From Marinilabiliaceae bacterium (GTDB taxonomy: Bacteria; Bacteroidota; Bacteroidia; Bacteroidales; Marinilabiliaceae): a DNA stretch of 48,642 nt. Within the stretch, counting starts at the first letter, position 1, and every line of letters starts with the position of its first letter. A program made the translations under genes and the position numbers. Positions 8,772 to 18,131 of this stretch are shown here, one piece after another. The notes beneath the pieces were generated by a model that was given only the letters and a program-made list of their open reading frames with translations, had not been told where the DNA came from and did no database searches. Where the stretch lies: the NCBI GenBank assembly GCA_021443545.1, contig JABUTU010000097.1, positions 1-48,642 on the forward strand. Reading direction: 5' to 3'.

Positions 8772-8942
8772 CTTCAATAATAAAATGCGCAATCTCTGCG
8801 TTGTTTTTTAATGGTGACGTAAATTTAATAAAATCATCTTATACTCACATAGGAGATGTTCATTTTTTACCAATATTTTATTATCTATTCATAAACTGAC
8901 AGAAAATCTGTAACTTCAACCCCTGTTATATACTCATTAACA

Positions 8943-11462
8943 ATGAAGGAATTAAAAGCATTCTCACTACTCATCTTGGCTTGTCTGGTGCAGAACTCTC
9001 GCACTGAAGCTCAACTCGTCATCAACGAATTCATGCAGTCGAATGTCGAAACAATCATGGACGATATCAACGAATTCCCTGATTCATGGGTCGAACTCTA
9101 TAATGCTGGGACGGAACCTGTCGACCTCTCGCTATATAGCATCGCTACCGATGAGGATGCCGCTAAGGCTTATCAGCTGCCCTCCGCTATCATCCCTCCC
9201 GACTCTCACATCGTGGTCTATTGCGATAAAGAGGCTAACGGTATGCACTCCGACTTCCGTCTCGAGAGCGGTAAGAATGGTGCCATATATCTTTTCCAAA
9301 ATGGTCAGCTCGCCGATAAGATAACCAAAATAGCTAAGATGCCATCGCCCGATGTCGCTTACGGTCGCGAGAGCGATGGCGCCGAGGTATGGGGCTATCA
9401 GCTGACAACAACTCCCGGCTCCAAGAACGAGGGCGGTCTCTCGGATATCATTCTCGGTAAACCCATATTCAGCCCCGAAGGCGGCGTATACGAGAATGCT
9501 TCGTTCAACGTGACGCTCTCGCTCCCCGCCGATGCTCCCGCCGATGCCGTCATCCGCTTTACCACCGACGGCTCTGAACCAACAGAGTCGAGCTCACGCT
9601 ACTCAGAACCGCTCTCCCTTAGCTCATCAACGGTTATACGCGCCAAAATCTTCGCTCCAGGGGCTATATCTCCCGTCTCAACTGCTCAGTCATACCTCTC
9701 GCTCGGCCGAAAAGTATCGCTCCCCGTCGTCTCGCTCGCAATCAATAGCTCCTATCTCGATGATAATAATATAGGTATCTTCGCTAATAACAACTCTAAT
9801 TCGTCGGTCGACTGGCGACGCCCCGTCAACTTCGAATTCTTCCCAGAACCCGAAACACCGTCAGCTCTCAACCAACTATGCGAGACCCGTGTCAGCGGTG
9901 GCGCAAGTCGCGGCGTTCAGTTCAAAAGCCAGCTCATATATGCCAATAAACGCTTCGGCGAAAAACGCCTCGACTATGAGTTCTTCCCTAACTCAAAACC
10001 TGGACTGACCGATTTCAAGAGTATCATGCTCCGAAACGCTGGTAACGACTTCGACTACCTCTATTTCCGGGATGCCGCCATTCAAATCAATATGGCTCAG
10101 CACTGCGATATTGATTGGCAAGCATATCAGCCTGTCATAATATTCATCAACGGTCAATATCGCGGTATGCTCAATATCCGTGAACGCTCTAACGAGGATA
10201 ATATATACTCCAATTATGACGGCCTCGAGGATATCGATATGTTCGAAAACTGGAACGAACTCAAGACGGGTAGCTGGGATAACTACAACGAATTCAAGGC
10301 TCTCTATACAAAGGAGAATGTCACCTTTGCCGAGCTGGATAAATATATGGATATCAGCGAATTCCTGAATGTTATGATTCTTAATATTTTTCATAACAAC
10401 CTCGACTTCCCCGGCAATAATATCGTTATGTGGCGACCTATTGAGCAGGACGGTAAATGGCGCTGGGTCGTGAAGGATACCGACTTCGGTCTCGGCCTAT
10501 ATGGACGTAACGCCAACTATAACTACCTCTCATGGCTCGATAACCCCAATTACGATAAGGATAATAATTGGGCTAACAAAAAGGAACACACCGACCTCTA
10601 TCATGCTCTCATTAATACTCCTGAAGGTCGCGACCTCTTCCTTAATAAATTCATTGTCTATATGGGCGATTTCCTCAATGGCGATAAACTAAAGCCTCTG
10701 CTCGATAGCCTCTATAACAATATCAAGTTCGAATACCCTAACCATCGCAATATGATTAACCCATGGTGGCCTAACCATAGCGAGGAACTCCGTAACGCAA
10801 GGAACTGGGCTGTCGAGAGAACCAATAATATGTGGAAGCACTTGCAGGAAAAATTCTCGCTCGGAGCGTCTAAACAACTCGCTCTTAATCGCCTCAACCA
10901 AAAGGATGTCGATAAATGCCTCTTCTCATACAACGATATACCTATATCTGATGGTACTCTCAAGGGTTATGAATACGTCGGACGCCATATCGTAATCGAT
11001 GCAACGCCTAAGAGCGACGATTATAAGGTGGTCGGATGGACCGTATTCAATGGTAAGGAGGAGGTCATATATAAGGGTAGCCATCTCGAACTCGATGTGA
11101 ATGAGGATATCTCATCATTGACTATCGATGCTATCGTGCGACTCTCGTCCGAACCCGACCTCGAAGACGAGGACGAGGATGATGAGGAGGAGCTGCAGCA
11201 GCCTGAAGTGAAACCTGATGATAAACCCGATATGGAGCCCACTGTCTCTCCCGAAGATGCTGAACCATCTCTCGAACTCAACGGCCGACACCTCTCAATC
11301 GAAAACCTAAAGGAGGGCGGAACACTATCGCTATATAGTCTCGACGGTCGACTGCTGATGAAACACGTCGTCGTTAAGGGCCCATACGATATCCTCTTGC
11401 CATATACAGGATTGTATATCCTCAAGATTAACGGAAAAAGCCAGAAAATATTTATTCAGTAA
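8943..11462 (+). CDS. Secreted CotH-type protein with lamin-tail and sorting domains
   Basis: 839 residues, exported by a signal peptide ending near residue 23 (TEAQ). A lamin-tail domain follows at about 24-160 (LVINEFMQSN, WVELYNAG). A chitobiase-C/Fn3-like domain lies at about 175-250 (TTDGSEPTESS). A CotH-type domain spans about 255-640, where GKWRWVVKDTDFGLG gives the DxD motif D512/D514. CotH proteins are atypical secreted kinases in spore coats; their role in Bacteroidetes is not settled. A very acidic linker (about 737-780) leads to a 59-residue end (LSLYSLDGRLL, TGLYILKINGK) that looks like a type A sorting domain of the type IX secretion system. It may therefore be anchored at the cell surface. 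No operon partner is obvious. Confidence 0.85.
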   Translation: MKELKAFSLLILACLVQNSRTEAQLVINEFMQSNVETIMDDINEFPDSWVELYNAGTEPVDLSLYSIATDEDAAKAYQLPSAIIPPDSHIVVYCDKEANGMHSDFRLESGKNGAIYLFQNGQLADKITKIAKMPSPDVAYGRESDGAEVWGYQLTTTPGSKNEGGLSDIILGKPIFSPEGGVYENASFNVTLSLPADAPADAVIRFTTDGSEPTESSSRYSEPLSLSSSTVIRAKIFAPGAISPVSTAQSYLSLGRKVSLPVVSLAINSSYLDDNNIGIFANNNSNSSVDWRRPVNFEFFPEPETPSALNQLCETRVSGGASRGVQFKSQLIYANKRFGEKRLDYEFFPNSKPGLTDFKSIMLRNAGNDFDYLYFRDAAIQINMAQHCDIDWQAYQPVIIFINGQYRGMLNIRERSNEDNIYSNYDGLEDIDMFENWNELKTGSWDNYNEFKALYTKENVTFAELDKYMDISEFLNVMILNIFHNNLDFPGNNIVMWRPIEQDGKWRWVVKDTDFGLGLYGRNANYNYLSWLDNPNYDKDNNWANKKEHTDLYHALINTPEGRDLFLNKFIVYMGDFLNGDKLKPLLDSLYNNIKFEYPNHRNMINPWWPNHSEELRNARNWAVERTNNMWKHLQEKFSLGASKQLALNRLNQKDVDKCLFSYNDIPISDGTLKGYEYVGRHIVIDATPKSDDYKVVGWTVFNGKEEVIYKGSHLELDVNEDISSLTIDAIVRLSSEPDLEDEDEDDEEELQQPEVKPDDKPDMEPTVSPEDAEPSLELNGRHLSIENLKEGGTLSLYSLDGRLLMKHVVVKGPYDILLPYTGLYILKINGKSQKIFIQ

Positions 11463-11616
11463 AATATTTTGTTTTAGTTGAAAAATATAATAACTTGCAT
11501 CGCTAATAAGTGTAGTATTTGATTATTAGTCTATCGCAATGGCGAATCTTTCAAATAATATACTTGTACAAAGCTAATAGATGTGTAAATAATAAAAATA
11601 AATAATATAATAAGCT

Positions 11617-12036
11617 ATGAAGAAAACAATTCTCTCTATTGCGTTACTCCTCGGAGTTTTAGTCGCTTCAAATGCAGAGAACAAAAAAACTGCACTCGTG
11701 GTTAATTCCAGCGAGAAGACCAACTATGTCGAGCTGACATCTGACGTGACAATCAAAATCAATACAACAGGCGAGACTCCTACTTTCGATGTTTACGCTA
11801 AGAAAACCGACGCAACACCTAAGGCAACAGGCGGAACATCGTTAACAATCGAGGAGGTCGACTTCGATGCTATCGCAACAGCTCTCGAGACAATCGCAGC
11901 TGAGAAAGAGGTCAAGGCCATCGAATACTACACCGTCGCTGGCGTTAAAATCGCTGAGCCTCAGAAAGGCGTAACCATCATCAAGGTCCTCTACACCGAC
12001 GGCACAGCTAAGACCCTCAAAACCATCAAGAAATAA
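11617..12036 (+). CDS. Small secreted protein with a sorting-domain-like C-terminus
   Basis: 139 residues. The signal peptide MKKTILSIALLLGVLVASNA is clear. The mature part is short and polar. From about residue 100 the sequence IEYYTVAGVKIAEPQKGVTI, then KVLYTDGTAKTLKTIKK, follows the pattern of C-terminal domains on many Bacteroidales secreted proteins (a Y-x-xxGxxV strand, then a GxxI strand, then a basic end). It may be a minimal cargo of the type IX system. It lies 154 bp after the CotH-type gene and just before a strong terminator, so it could be the last gene of that transcript or stand alone. The function is unknown. Confidence 0.75.
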   Translation: MKKTILSIALLLGVLVASNAENKKTALVVNSSEKTNYVELTSDVTIKINTTGETPTFDVYAKKTDATPKATGGTSLTIEEVDFDAIATALETIAAEKEVKAIEYYTVAGVKIAEPQKGVTIIKVLYTDGTAKTLKTIKK

Positions 12037-12059
12037 TTCGACTCCTTTGAGTCAGGCTT

Positions 12060-12099
12060 AAAAACCTTTGCAAGCAACCCGCTTGCAAAGGTTTTTTTT
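12060..12099 (+). terminator. Rho-independent terminator
   Basis: AAAACCTTTGCAAGC and GCTTGCAAAGGTTTT form a 15-bp perfect stem around AACCC, followed by T's, 24 bases after the stop of the small secreted protein. Confidence 0.93.
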
Positions 12100-12113
12100 C
12101 TCTTGCTTTTTCC

Positions 12114-12186
12114 TTGATTCGATATAGCGATATTTCGATATTACGATATTTCGATATAACGATATAACGATATAACGATATATCGA
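12114..12186. repeat. Octamer-period intergenic block 2
   Basis: Nine consecutive units about 8 bp apart begin with CGA: CGATATAG, CGATATTT, CGATATTA, CGATATTT, then three CGATATAA, CGATATAT and CGAAAAAT. The block sits between the terminator and the TonB-receptor gene. The remaining roughly 160 bp to 12345 is AT-rich and shows no clear promoter. Confidence 0.8.
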
Positions 12187-12369
12187 AAAATAAAAGAACG
12201 CAAAAAAAAGAAGAAGAAAAACAAAACCCATAAATCCCCCAATTACCAAAATTTTTTATCTCTCTATAACCATTTGCAAAATTAGGTCGTATACTCGAAC
12301 TGAAACAAACCTAATAAGAAATTTTAACAACCTAATTGCTATATTATGAGAAGGACTAATAATACTATA

Positions 12370-15300
12370 ATGAAAAAGTTACTACTAACTTTCTTGATGC
12401 TTTTATGTATCGGTATGAGCATTGATGCTCAGTCTAAATTGACTAAGGAGCAGATTCTTGCAATGAGCATGGATGAGTTGTCGGACCTACCTCTCGAAAC
12501 TTTGATGGAGGCTGTTGAGACATTGGGCGTCTCAAGTGTCGACGAGCTCTTTGCCATGATTATGAATAAGAATGTATCGTCAGCATCTAAATCGGAGGAG
12601 ACAGCCTTTACCAGCCCGCTGTCGTCAACCGTTATGACGAGGGAAGAGATGCGTTCTTATGGTATCAGTACAATAGAAGAGGCCTTTCGCCTCATCCCTG
12701 GTGTAATAGTAGAACAAAAGACGAACGGTAACTACAATGTCTACATCCGCGGTTTGAACAACCTGCCAGACAATAACCTGCCGCTCTACACAGAGACATC
12801 CAATGTCTTGGTGATGATCGACGGTCGTATCACGCACAACTACGCATCAGGTAACTTGATGCTCGAGACTCTCCCAATCAGTGTCGAGGATGTCGAACGT
12901 ATCGAGGTCGTTCGCGGTGCAAGTAGCGCCCTCTACGGTCAGAACGCTGTCCAGGGTATTATCAATATCATCACAGATAAGCCAAGCCAGACCTCTAAGA
13001 TGGTGTCGGGCTCATTCCAGATGGGTACTCAAAATACTGTCGTAGGCGATTTGGCTCTCCGTTTCGCTCCAAACGATAAGATTGCACTCGGTATCACTGC
13101 CAACCGTCAGTATCGCGAGCGTCCAACAGATAAGCTCTACCTCATGCCCGCTCAGGGTCTTGTGAAGATTGTCGCTCCCGCAGCTTACGAGCCTGGATGT
13201 ACAGTCGCTGATTATATCAAACTCTCGGCTTTCGCTAATAACTTCGTGCCAGATATGATTGTCGACCCAGCAACAGGTGCACCATCTGAAGGGGCCGATG
13301 TAAGCCAAGGCGGTATGTTCTCACTCAGCGAGCTGCAGAACAATATCAAACAGTTGTACACCGACGGAACTATGTACGACATCCTTGAGGCTGAGAAGCC
13401 TATCGTTGGTATGTTCCCGAATGGTAGTGAACTCGCTCGTAAGTCCTTGGGTGTGAATGGTTATATTACTCTCACTCCTACACCAGATGTCAGAATCGAT
13501 ATCACTGGCGGTTACCAACAGTCGTTCGTCAATACAACAGGTATCCTCTCGGATTACTTCAATATCAACGGTCGTGAGGTTAAGAACGGATATGCCAACA
13601 TCGTTGCCAATATCAAGAACCTCAGTCTTAACATCGGCTATAGTGGCGGTCCTCAGGACTATTGCGTGGGTCGTCCTGCTCTCAAGGAGCATTCTAACCT
13701 CATCAATGCGCAGGTTGATTACGACATCAAGATTAGCGACCAGTTCTCGATTCGTCCCGAGATTTTCTATCAGGCAATCTATATGAAGGACTATCCTAAC
13801 GAGTCGTTCGACTTCAGCGAGTCCTATCACAATATGTTCTTCGATCATGTCGACCTGAATGGTTTCTTCAATCAGAAAGAGAATAACTACGCATTTGCTC
13901 CGAGCGTGCGTCTCGACTACCATACTCTCAACAACTGGCGTTTCATTGCAGCACTGCGTGGTGACAAGACTCGCTTCCCTGATAAGTGGAATATGAGCTG
14001 GCAGTTGGCTATCAGCAAGCAGATCAACGAGAATAACTTCATCCGACTGAGCTACGGTCGCGCAACACGCTCTGCTGTGCTCATCAATACTTCAGCAAGT
14101 TACATCTGGGATCGTACAGGTCTGGTCTCTCCTCAGCAACTCCACTTCGTGGGTAATCCCGAAGCCGACTTGCAGTATTCGGATGCTGTCGAACTCGGAT
14201 ATAGATGGAGACCATCACAGAATGTCTTGATTGATGCTGAGCTCTTCTACTCATTGAGTCAGGACTACGGAGCACTGATGGCGAAGGAGTCGTGCCTCAC
14301 AATGCCAAAGGCTAATCTCGCAGGTGTCATGCAGGGAATCGTACCTATCATGCAGGGAGTTGCTGAGTATCAACAACAATTAGCTACACAATTAGAAAAT
14401 GGTGAGATTACACAAGATGAGTATTACGCTGTCTTCTCAGCTTACAAAGATCAATTGATATCCTCTTTCTTGCCGATGTTCTCATCAAACCTCTATACAG
14501 ATGCTTATATGCAGTTCAACAACCTGCCTTATAAGGTGCATCAAGGTGGTATCAGCGTCAACATGGACTGGATTATATCAAGCAAACTCATCGCTAAGGT
14601 AAACCTCAACTATCAGAAGACTATCATAAATGACTACTTTAAGTATAGTCAGAACGATGTTATAAGGAATCAGCTGACAACAGCAGTAGCAACTCTTCAG
14701 AAGGGTTTGGCAACATATCAGGATCCAGAGACGGGCTTGACATGGGGTATGTTACCTGAGGCTCTCTACATAGGTCAGAATGGTGGTAATATGCTGACAA
14801 GTTGTTATATCGATTTCGATGATAATTGGTTTGAAAGCTTGTCTGAGCAGCAACAAGTTGATTTTAGAAATGCTGCGATATATGGTCAAGGTGCTGCATG
14901 GCTCCAGGCTAATGCTCCTGAGTACTATAAGCAGATTGAGGGTAAGGATGCCCAGTATCAGAGAGACCAGGCTGCTGCGCTCTACCTCGGTTCAAAGTAT
15001 CATGTCGACCACGATGCAGATGATAACCTCTGCGTAGGTAATAGTGCATTCGAGCAGCCAGCCCTCGAGGATAACCATGAGCATAAGGCAACACCTAACT
15101 TCTATGGTATGGTTGGTCTGATGTATCGCCCGTCAACTAAGTTGAATGTATCGGCTTTCGCTAACTTCATGACGGAGCGCGAATTGGCAATCTCAACAGC
15201 TAACGAGCCTATCAAACTCGACCCTCGTGTCACAGTAAGCCTTAAAGTCGGTTATAAGCCTATCGATGGTTGCGAGATATTCTTCAATGCTAATAACCTC

Positions 15301-15381
15301 TTCAATTCTGAAGATCGTGAGTTCGGTATCGGCGACGAGGTAGGAGGCCTCTACACATTCGGCGTTAACTTCGGTTTCTGA
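12370..15381 (+). CDS. TonB-dependent outer-membrane receptor (non-SusC)
   Basis: About 1003 residues if it starts at 12370 (MKKLLLTFLMLLCIGMS); an ATG at 12346 is also in frame. A signal peptide is followed by a helical lead and a plug domain with IEEAFRLIPGVIV, YIRGLNN, VLVMIDGR and VERIEVVRGASSALYGQNAVQGIINI. The rest is a beta-barrel ending in an aromatic residue (GVNFGF). It lacks the carboxypeptidase-regulatory-like domain and the SusC signature, and no SusD follows. It more likely imports a metal chelate, cofactor or peptide than a glycan. The stretches 14340-14480 and 14590-14950 are richer in A/T, leucine TTA/TTG and glutamine than the rest and look helical, which is odd for a barrel. 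The substrate is unknown. Confidence 0.9.
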   Translation: MKKLLLTFLMLLCIGMSIDAQSKLTKEQILAMSMDELSDLPLETLMEAVETLGVSSVDELFAMIMNKNVSSASKSEETAFTSPLSSTVMTREEMRSYGISTIEEAFRLIPGVIVEQKTNGNYNVYIRGLNNLPDNNLPLYTETSNVLVMIDGRITHNYASGNLMLETLPISVEDVERIEVVRGASSALYGQNAVQGIINIITDKPSQTSKMVSGSFQMGTQNTVVGDLALRFAPNDKIALGITANRQYRERPTDKLYLMPAQGLVKIVAPAAYEPGCTVADYIKLSAFANNFVPDMIVDPATGAPSEGADVSQGGMFSLSELQNNIKQLYTDGTMYDILEAEKPIVGMFPNGSELARKSLGVNGYITLTPTPDVRIDITGGYQQSFVNTTGILSDYFNINGREVKNGYANIVANIKNLSLNIGYSGGPQDYCVGRPALKEHSNLINAQVDYDIKISDQFSIRPEIFYQAIYMKDYPNESFDFSESYHNMFFDHVDLNGFFNQKENNYAFAPSVRLDYHTLNNWRFIAALRGDKTRFPDKWNMSWQLAISKQINENNFIRLSYGRATRSAVLINTSASYIWDRTGLVSPQQLHFVGNPEADLQYSDAVELGYRWRPSQNVLIDAELFYSLSQDYGALMAKESCLTMPKANLAGVMQGIVPIMQGVAEYQQQLATQLENGEITQDEYYAVFSAYKDQLISSFLPMFSSNLYTDAYMQFNNLPYKVHQGGISVNMDWIISSKLIAKVNLNYQKTIINDYFKYSQNDVIRNQLTTAVATLQKGLATYQDPETGLTWGMLPEALYIGQNGGNMLTSCYIDFDDNWFESLSEQQQVDFRNAAIYGQGAAWLQANAPEYYKQIEGKDAQYQRDQAAALYLGSKYHVDHDADDNLCVGNSAFEQPALEDNHEHKATPNFYGMVGLMYRPSTKLNVSAFANFMTERELAISTANEPIKLDPRVTVSLKVGYKPIDGCEIFFNANNLFNSEDREFGIGDEVGGLYTFGVNFGF

Positions 15382-15438
15382 TAAAACCTCCTGAACTTCA
15401 GACTTCCAAAATCTGAATTCTAAAATAAATTATACGGG

Positions 15439-15496
15439 TGTCCGCTAAACATTTTTAAAACATCTTAAAAATGTTTGGTGGACATCAATGTTTTTT
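15439..15496 (+). terminator. Rho-independent terminator after the TonB receptor
   Basis: TGTCCGCTAAACATTTTTA pairs with TAAAAATGTTTGGTGGACA (19 bp, two wobble pairs) around an 8-nt loop. A T run begins at 15491 and merges with the -33 element of the next promoter. Confidence 0.85.
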
Positions 15497-15526
15497 GTTT
15501 CTCTCATCATTTATTTCATAACTTTG
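15494..15526 (+). promoter_or_regulatory. Promoter for the small membrane protein; transcript nearly leaderless
   Basis: TTTG at 15494-15497, 21 bp, TAACTTTG at 15519-15526. In this promoter class the start is only a few bases beyond the -7 element, at about 15530-15533, which is the start codon itself. Confidence 0.7.
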
Positions 15527-15532
15527 TATGTT

Positions 15533-15901
15533 ATGAAAACAAAAGCTAAAATACAGATTCTGTCAATCTCTGTTGCCCTGTTGGGCGGAGTGCATATCAT
15601 TGCCACATTCTCTCCTCTGATAAGTGGTGGATTAGAGGTTCTTACACCAGCAAAACAAAATGCAATGACCTATATGAGTCTCATGTGTGGGGCATTGCTA
15701 ATCGTCTGCGGACTGCTTGTCAATGCCTTACATAGTAAGGTGAGTGAGTTCCGATTCCTCCAAACGCCGTGGCGAATAATTTTGGTTGCCCTATCGGTAG
15801 ATGCTATTGCCGCAGTGGCTTTTATGCCTCATAATCCCTTTGCATGGCTGACTTTCGTGTTAGTCGCCTCTTTAGTCATAGCTTCCTTATGCAGGAAATA
15901 G
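15533..15901 (+). CDS. Small four-helix membrane protein, unknown
   Basis: 122 residues from ATG at 15533. An in-frame ATG at 15488 lies before the promoter elements, so it cannot be used from this promoter. Four hydrophobic helices are visible: ILSISVALLGGVHIIATF, then a second around YMSLMCGALLIVCGLLV, a third around ILVALSVDAIAAVAFM and a fourth at the end (LTFVLVASLVIASL). The short basic tail ends CRK. No family was recognised, and the pattern is that of an integral inner-membrane protein. The gene is monocistronic, bounded by terminators on both sides. Confidence 0.72.
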   Translation: MKTKAKIQILSISVALLGGVHIIATFSPLISGGLEVLTPAKQNAMTYMSLMCGALLIVCGLLVNALHSKVSEFRFLQTPWRIILVALSVDAIAAVAFMPHNPFAWLTFVLVASLVIASLCRK

Positions 15902-15907
15902 AGAGGA

Positions 15908-15982
15908 AAATACCAATAGAAAAAACTAATACCATTAGGGAAAGCTAATACCTAAAGAAAATACAATACCAACAGAAACAAT
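15908..15982. repeat. Short imperfect direct repeat
   Basis: Four AT-rich units about 18-19 bp apart share TAATACC or AATACC followed by an A-rich run (AATACCAATAGAAA, TAATACCATTAGGGAAA, TAATACCTAAAGAAA, AATACCAACAGAAA). They lie between the membrane-protein stop and its terminator. Confidence 0.45.
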
Positions 15983-16013
15983 AAAAGCGTCTCCATTGCT
16001 GGGGACGCTTTTT
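15983..16013 (+). terminator. Rho-independent terminator
   Basis: AAAAGCGTCTCC and GGGGACGCTTTTT form a 12-bp stem with a 6-nt loop and a T tail. It serves the membrane-protein gene, and because of the A tract on its left it may also stop transcription from the converging lipoprotein gene. Confidence 0.88.
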
Positions 16014-16084
16014 ATTTTATTGTCTGCAGGTGTGATGCTCTTCATCCTCTCGGACTCAAACCATCACAACCACGCCTGTTCAGC

Positions 16085-17587
16085 TTACTTGCATTTCAGA
16101 TTCGTCTCATGGAAATAGACGTCATATATGTGCAAGAGAAGATCGTATATGAGCCCCTCTGTGCCATCGGCATAACGACGAATCCAAAAATACTGTATCG
16201 ATTGCGATGTATTGGCAAAGAGGTATGTGTCATCCTCGTAGCATGGGTAATCGCCAACTACAGGAACGCGGATATAGTTGTAAGTGCCACTCTCAAGCAT
16301 ATCGTAATACTCATACATCTTACCAGTCTCAACGAGGTTCTGATGGATGGCGAGGGTATATTGCAGCTTAAGTTTGAGGAATTTCTCAATCAAAGGACGT
16401 GTCTTATTCACAAATGATTCATCTGTCAAGATTTCATCTGCCAACTCTTTCAATCGCTTGATTGCTGTGATGTTATATTTTCCGTACTCATCCTCGTTGT
16501 TCAGATTCCAATAGCTTTTATGAGGTCCAGAGACGTAGAGTGGACATCCGATGAGTTGCTCAACCTCCCTGATGGAAAGCAAATTGAACAGATGTTCGCC
16601 CATAATGCGCAGTCCCGAAAATGCCCACGAGTCATAATCGCCATCCTCTCCTGTCGTGTCAAGTTTCTCCACAGCATCGCGGAATGTAGGCTTAGCAAAT
16701 TTTGAGACGCCATCCCATCCGTCAGTACAATAGAACTTCTCATCTCTGCCCTCAACAGTCGTCATAAAGTAATCGCAAGCAGGATTTGGGTTATCCTCAT
16801 CCATCTCCTCATCATAGTAATCCGGTTCTACATCATACTGATCGTAATCGTAATCGTCGCAAACCAACCCTTCCTCACCATAATATGTAGTGTATGCCGT
16901 ATATATAGCCTCATATATCAGATCGTCTGTGCCATCCGACATACGACGAACCCAGAATGAAATCCAATAGTCTCCATATCTGTGATATATAGGAAGGTCT
17001 CGAACAAAGCAAGGCTTATTGTAAAGAACACTCCCGTAGTCAAGATAGCCTTCGACGTCTTCATGATTTTCTCCATCGTGAATCGTCTGATATATGACTA
17101 TGAGACATATCATCTTGTCTTTCAGATATTGGTCAACAAGTGGACGTGTCTTCTCAACAAGGCTCTCGTTGCTAAGTACCTGTCTCTCAAGTGATATGAA
17201 ACGCTTGATGGCTTCTGGATTGTAATGTCCAAACTCTTCACTCCAAAGGTTCCATCCATTATCATAGTGAGGTCCCGACAGGTAGATAGGGCATCCCAAC
17301 AGCTCCTCCATTGTCTTTTTGCTGATGAGCGAAGCCAAGTGGCTTCCTGTCAGTCGTACCTCGCTTTCAGGCCATGTGTCATACTCATCAATTATTGTGT
17401 GGGTCGTCTTGTTCAGATTCTCCAATGCCCACGAGAACAACTTGACAGCCTGGTCGTTGTGATAATACTCGTCGTCTGTACTTCCTGCAGATGATCCGCT
17501 CTTCGAGCCACACGAGGTTAGTAGTGCGAGCGTAAGAAGTGCCAATAAGCCTCTTAAAACACTCTTTTTGTAAATAAAGTTATACAT
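16085..17587 (-). CDS. Lipoprotein A: internally duplicated domain, unknown family
   Basis: 500 residues. The signal peptide ends in the lipobox LLTSC, so this is a lipoprotein. The mature protein is two copies of one domain of about 200 residues, separated by a very acidic tyrosine-rich linker (about 243-285). Shared landmarks in both copies are a GxH motif followed by (S)LxSxxxxExLxGCP, xxYxSGPH, WNL, YNxxAIKR, LxxExLxxESxVxKTRPL and W.RR..DGT..LIY. A paralogue of the same build lies at 18942-20438. I recognise no family or enzyme motif. The lack of clear catalytic residues and the outer-envelope location suggest a binding or structural role, but this is inference. Confidence 0.85.
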   Translation of the reverse strand: MYNFIYKKSVLRGLLALLTLALLTSCGSKSGSSAGSTDDEYYHNDQAVKLFSWALENLNKTTHTIIDEYDTWPESEVRLTGSHLASLISKKTMEELLGCPIYLSGPHYDNGWNLWSEEFGHYNPEAIKRFISLERQVLSNESLVEKTRPLVDQYLKDKMICLIVIYQTIHDGENHEDVEGYLDYGSVLYNKPCFVRDLPIYHRYGDYWISFWVRRMSDGTDDLIYEAIYTAYTTYYGEEGLVCDDYDYDQYDVEPDYYDEEMDEDNPNPACDYFMTTVEGRDEKFYCTDGWDGVSKFAKPTFRDAVEKLDTTGEDGDYDSWAFSGLRIMGEHLFNLLSIREVEQLIGCPLYVSGPHKSYWNLNNEDEYGKYNITAIKRLKELADEILTDESFVNKTRPLIEKFLKLKLQYTLAIHQNLVETGKMYEYYDMLESGTYNYIRVPVVGDYPCYEDDTYLFANTSQSIQYFWIRRYADGTEGLIYDLLLHIYDVYFHETNLKCK

Positions 17588-18131
17588 ATATATTCAATTA
17601 ATAGATTTGACTTTTCTCTAAACTAATGACAAAGTTAAGTAACAATTTTTAAAAAATGGCACGATAAGTGTTAAATCTATATATGAGATTTAGCACTTGT
17701 GGCACAATCTCTCTCTCAACTGCCTTGCGTGATTCTATTACTCTATGTATCGTACAATGGGTATTTGTGGAGTTTATTATAATTATTTATCAAAAAGTCT
17801 TTGAATTATGTGATATTGTAACTACATTTGTTAAACGCATAAAGAGTCAAAATAGTAGTGAATTAAAGAGGAATAAAACTAATATGCGTTCTAATGAACT
17901 TTTTGGGTTAAAGATACCCCCCAATAGTGGGATTGCGCATAAATGCAGATATGCTGAACTTCGCATCATGAAACTAATGATGATGAGGTGATTCTATCGA
18001 TTCGTTTTCGGATAATAGATGGTTCGCTTCTGCATATTGGTGGATGAAAATATATATAACATAAAATAGTAAACAAACAGGGGTGATGAGCCCTATACAA
18101 GAAGAAAATCAATAACAATAATTCTAATAGT
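17588..18131. other. Intergenic region between divergent lipoprotein A and the barrel protein
   Basis: 544 bp, AT-rich. TAACTTTG on the minus strand (17630-17637), 43 bases before lipoprotein A, is a good -7 element without a matching -33. No plus-strand promoter for the barrel gene stands out. Open frames here (for example 17668-17991) have no signal, no family resemblance and unusual composition, so I call no gene. Confidence 0.5.
17630..17637 (-). promoter_or_regulatory. Possible -7 element for lipoprotein A
   Basis: The minus strand reads TAACTTTG, matching TAnnTTTG and giving a leader of about 40 nt. No TTG is present 19-21 bp upstream. Confidence 0.38.

Noticed and set aside
8672..8899. 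75-residue ORF between folD and the CotH-type gene
   Set aside because: It runs through two hairpins, has no promoter and is low in complexity.
12058..12249. 63-residue ORF with YRYIVISLY-like repeats, and similar ORFs at 20466-20657 and 48400-48594
   Set aside because: They are translations of the octamer-period blocks and carry no gene signal.
12346..15381. A second SusC
   Set aside because: No regulatory-like N-terminal domain, no SusC signature and no following SusD.
17668..17991. 107-residue ORF in the divergent intergenic region
   Set aside because: No start signal, family resemblance or typical codon use.
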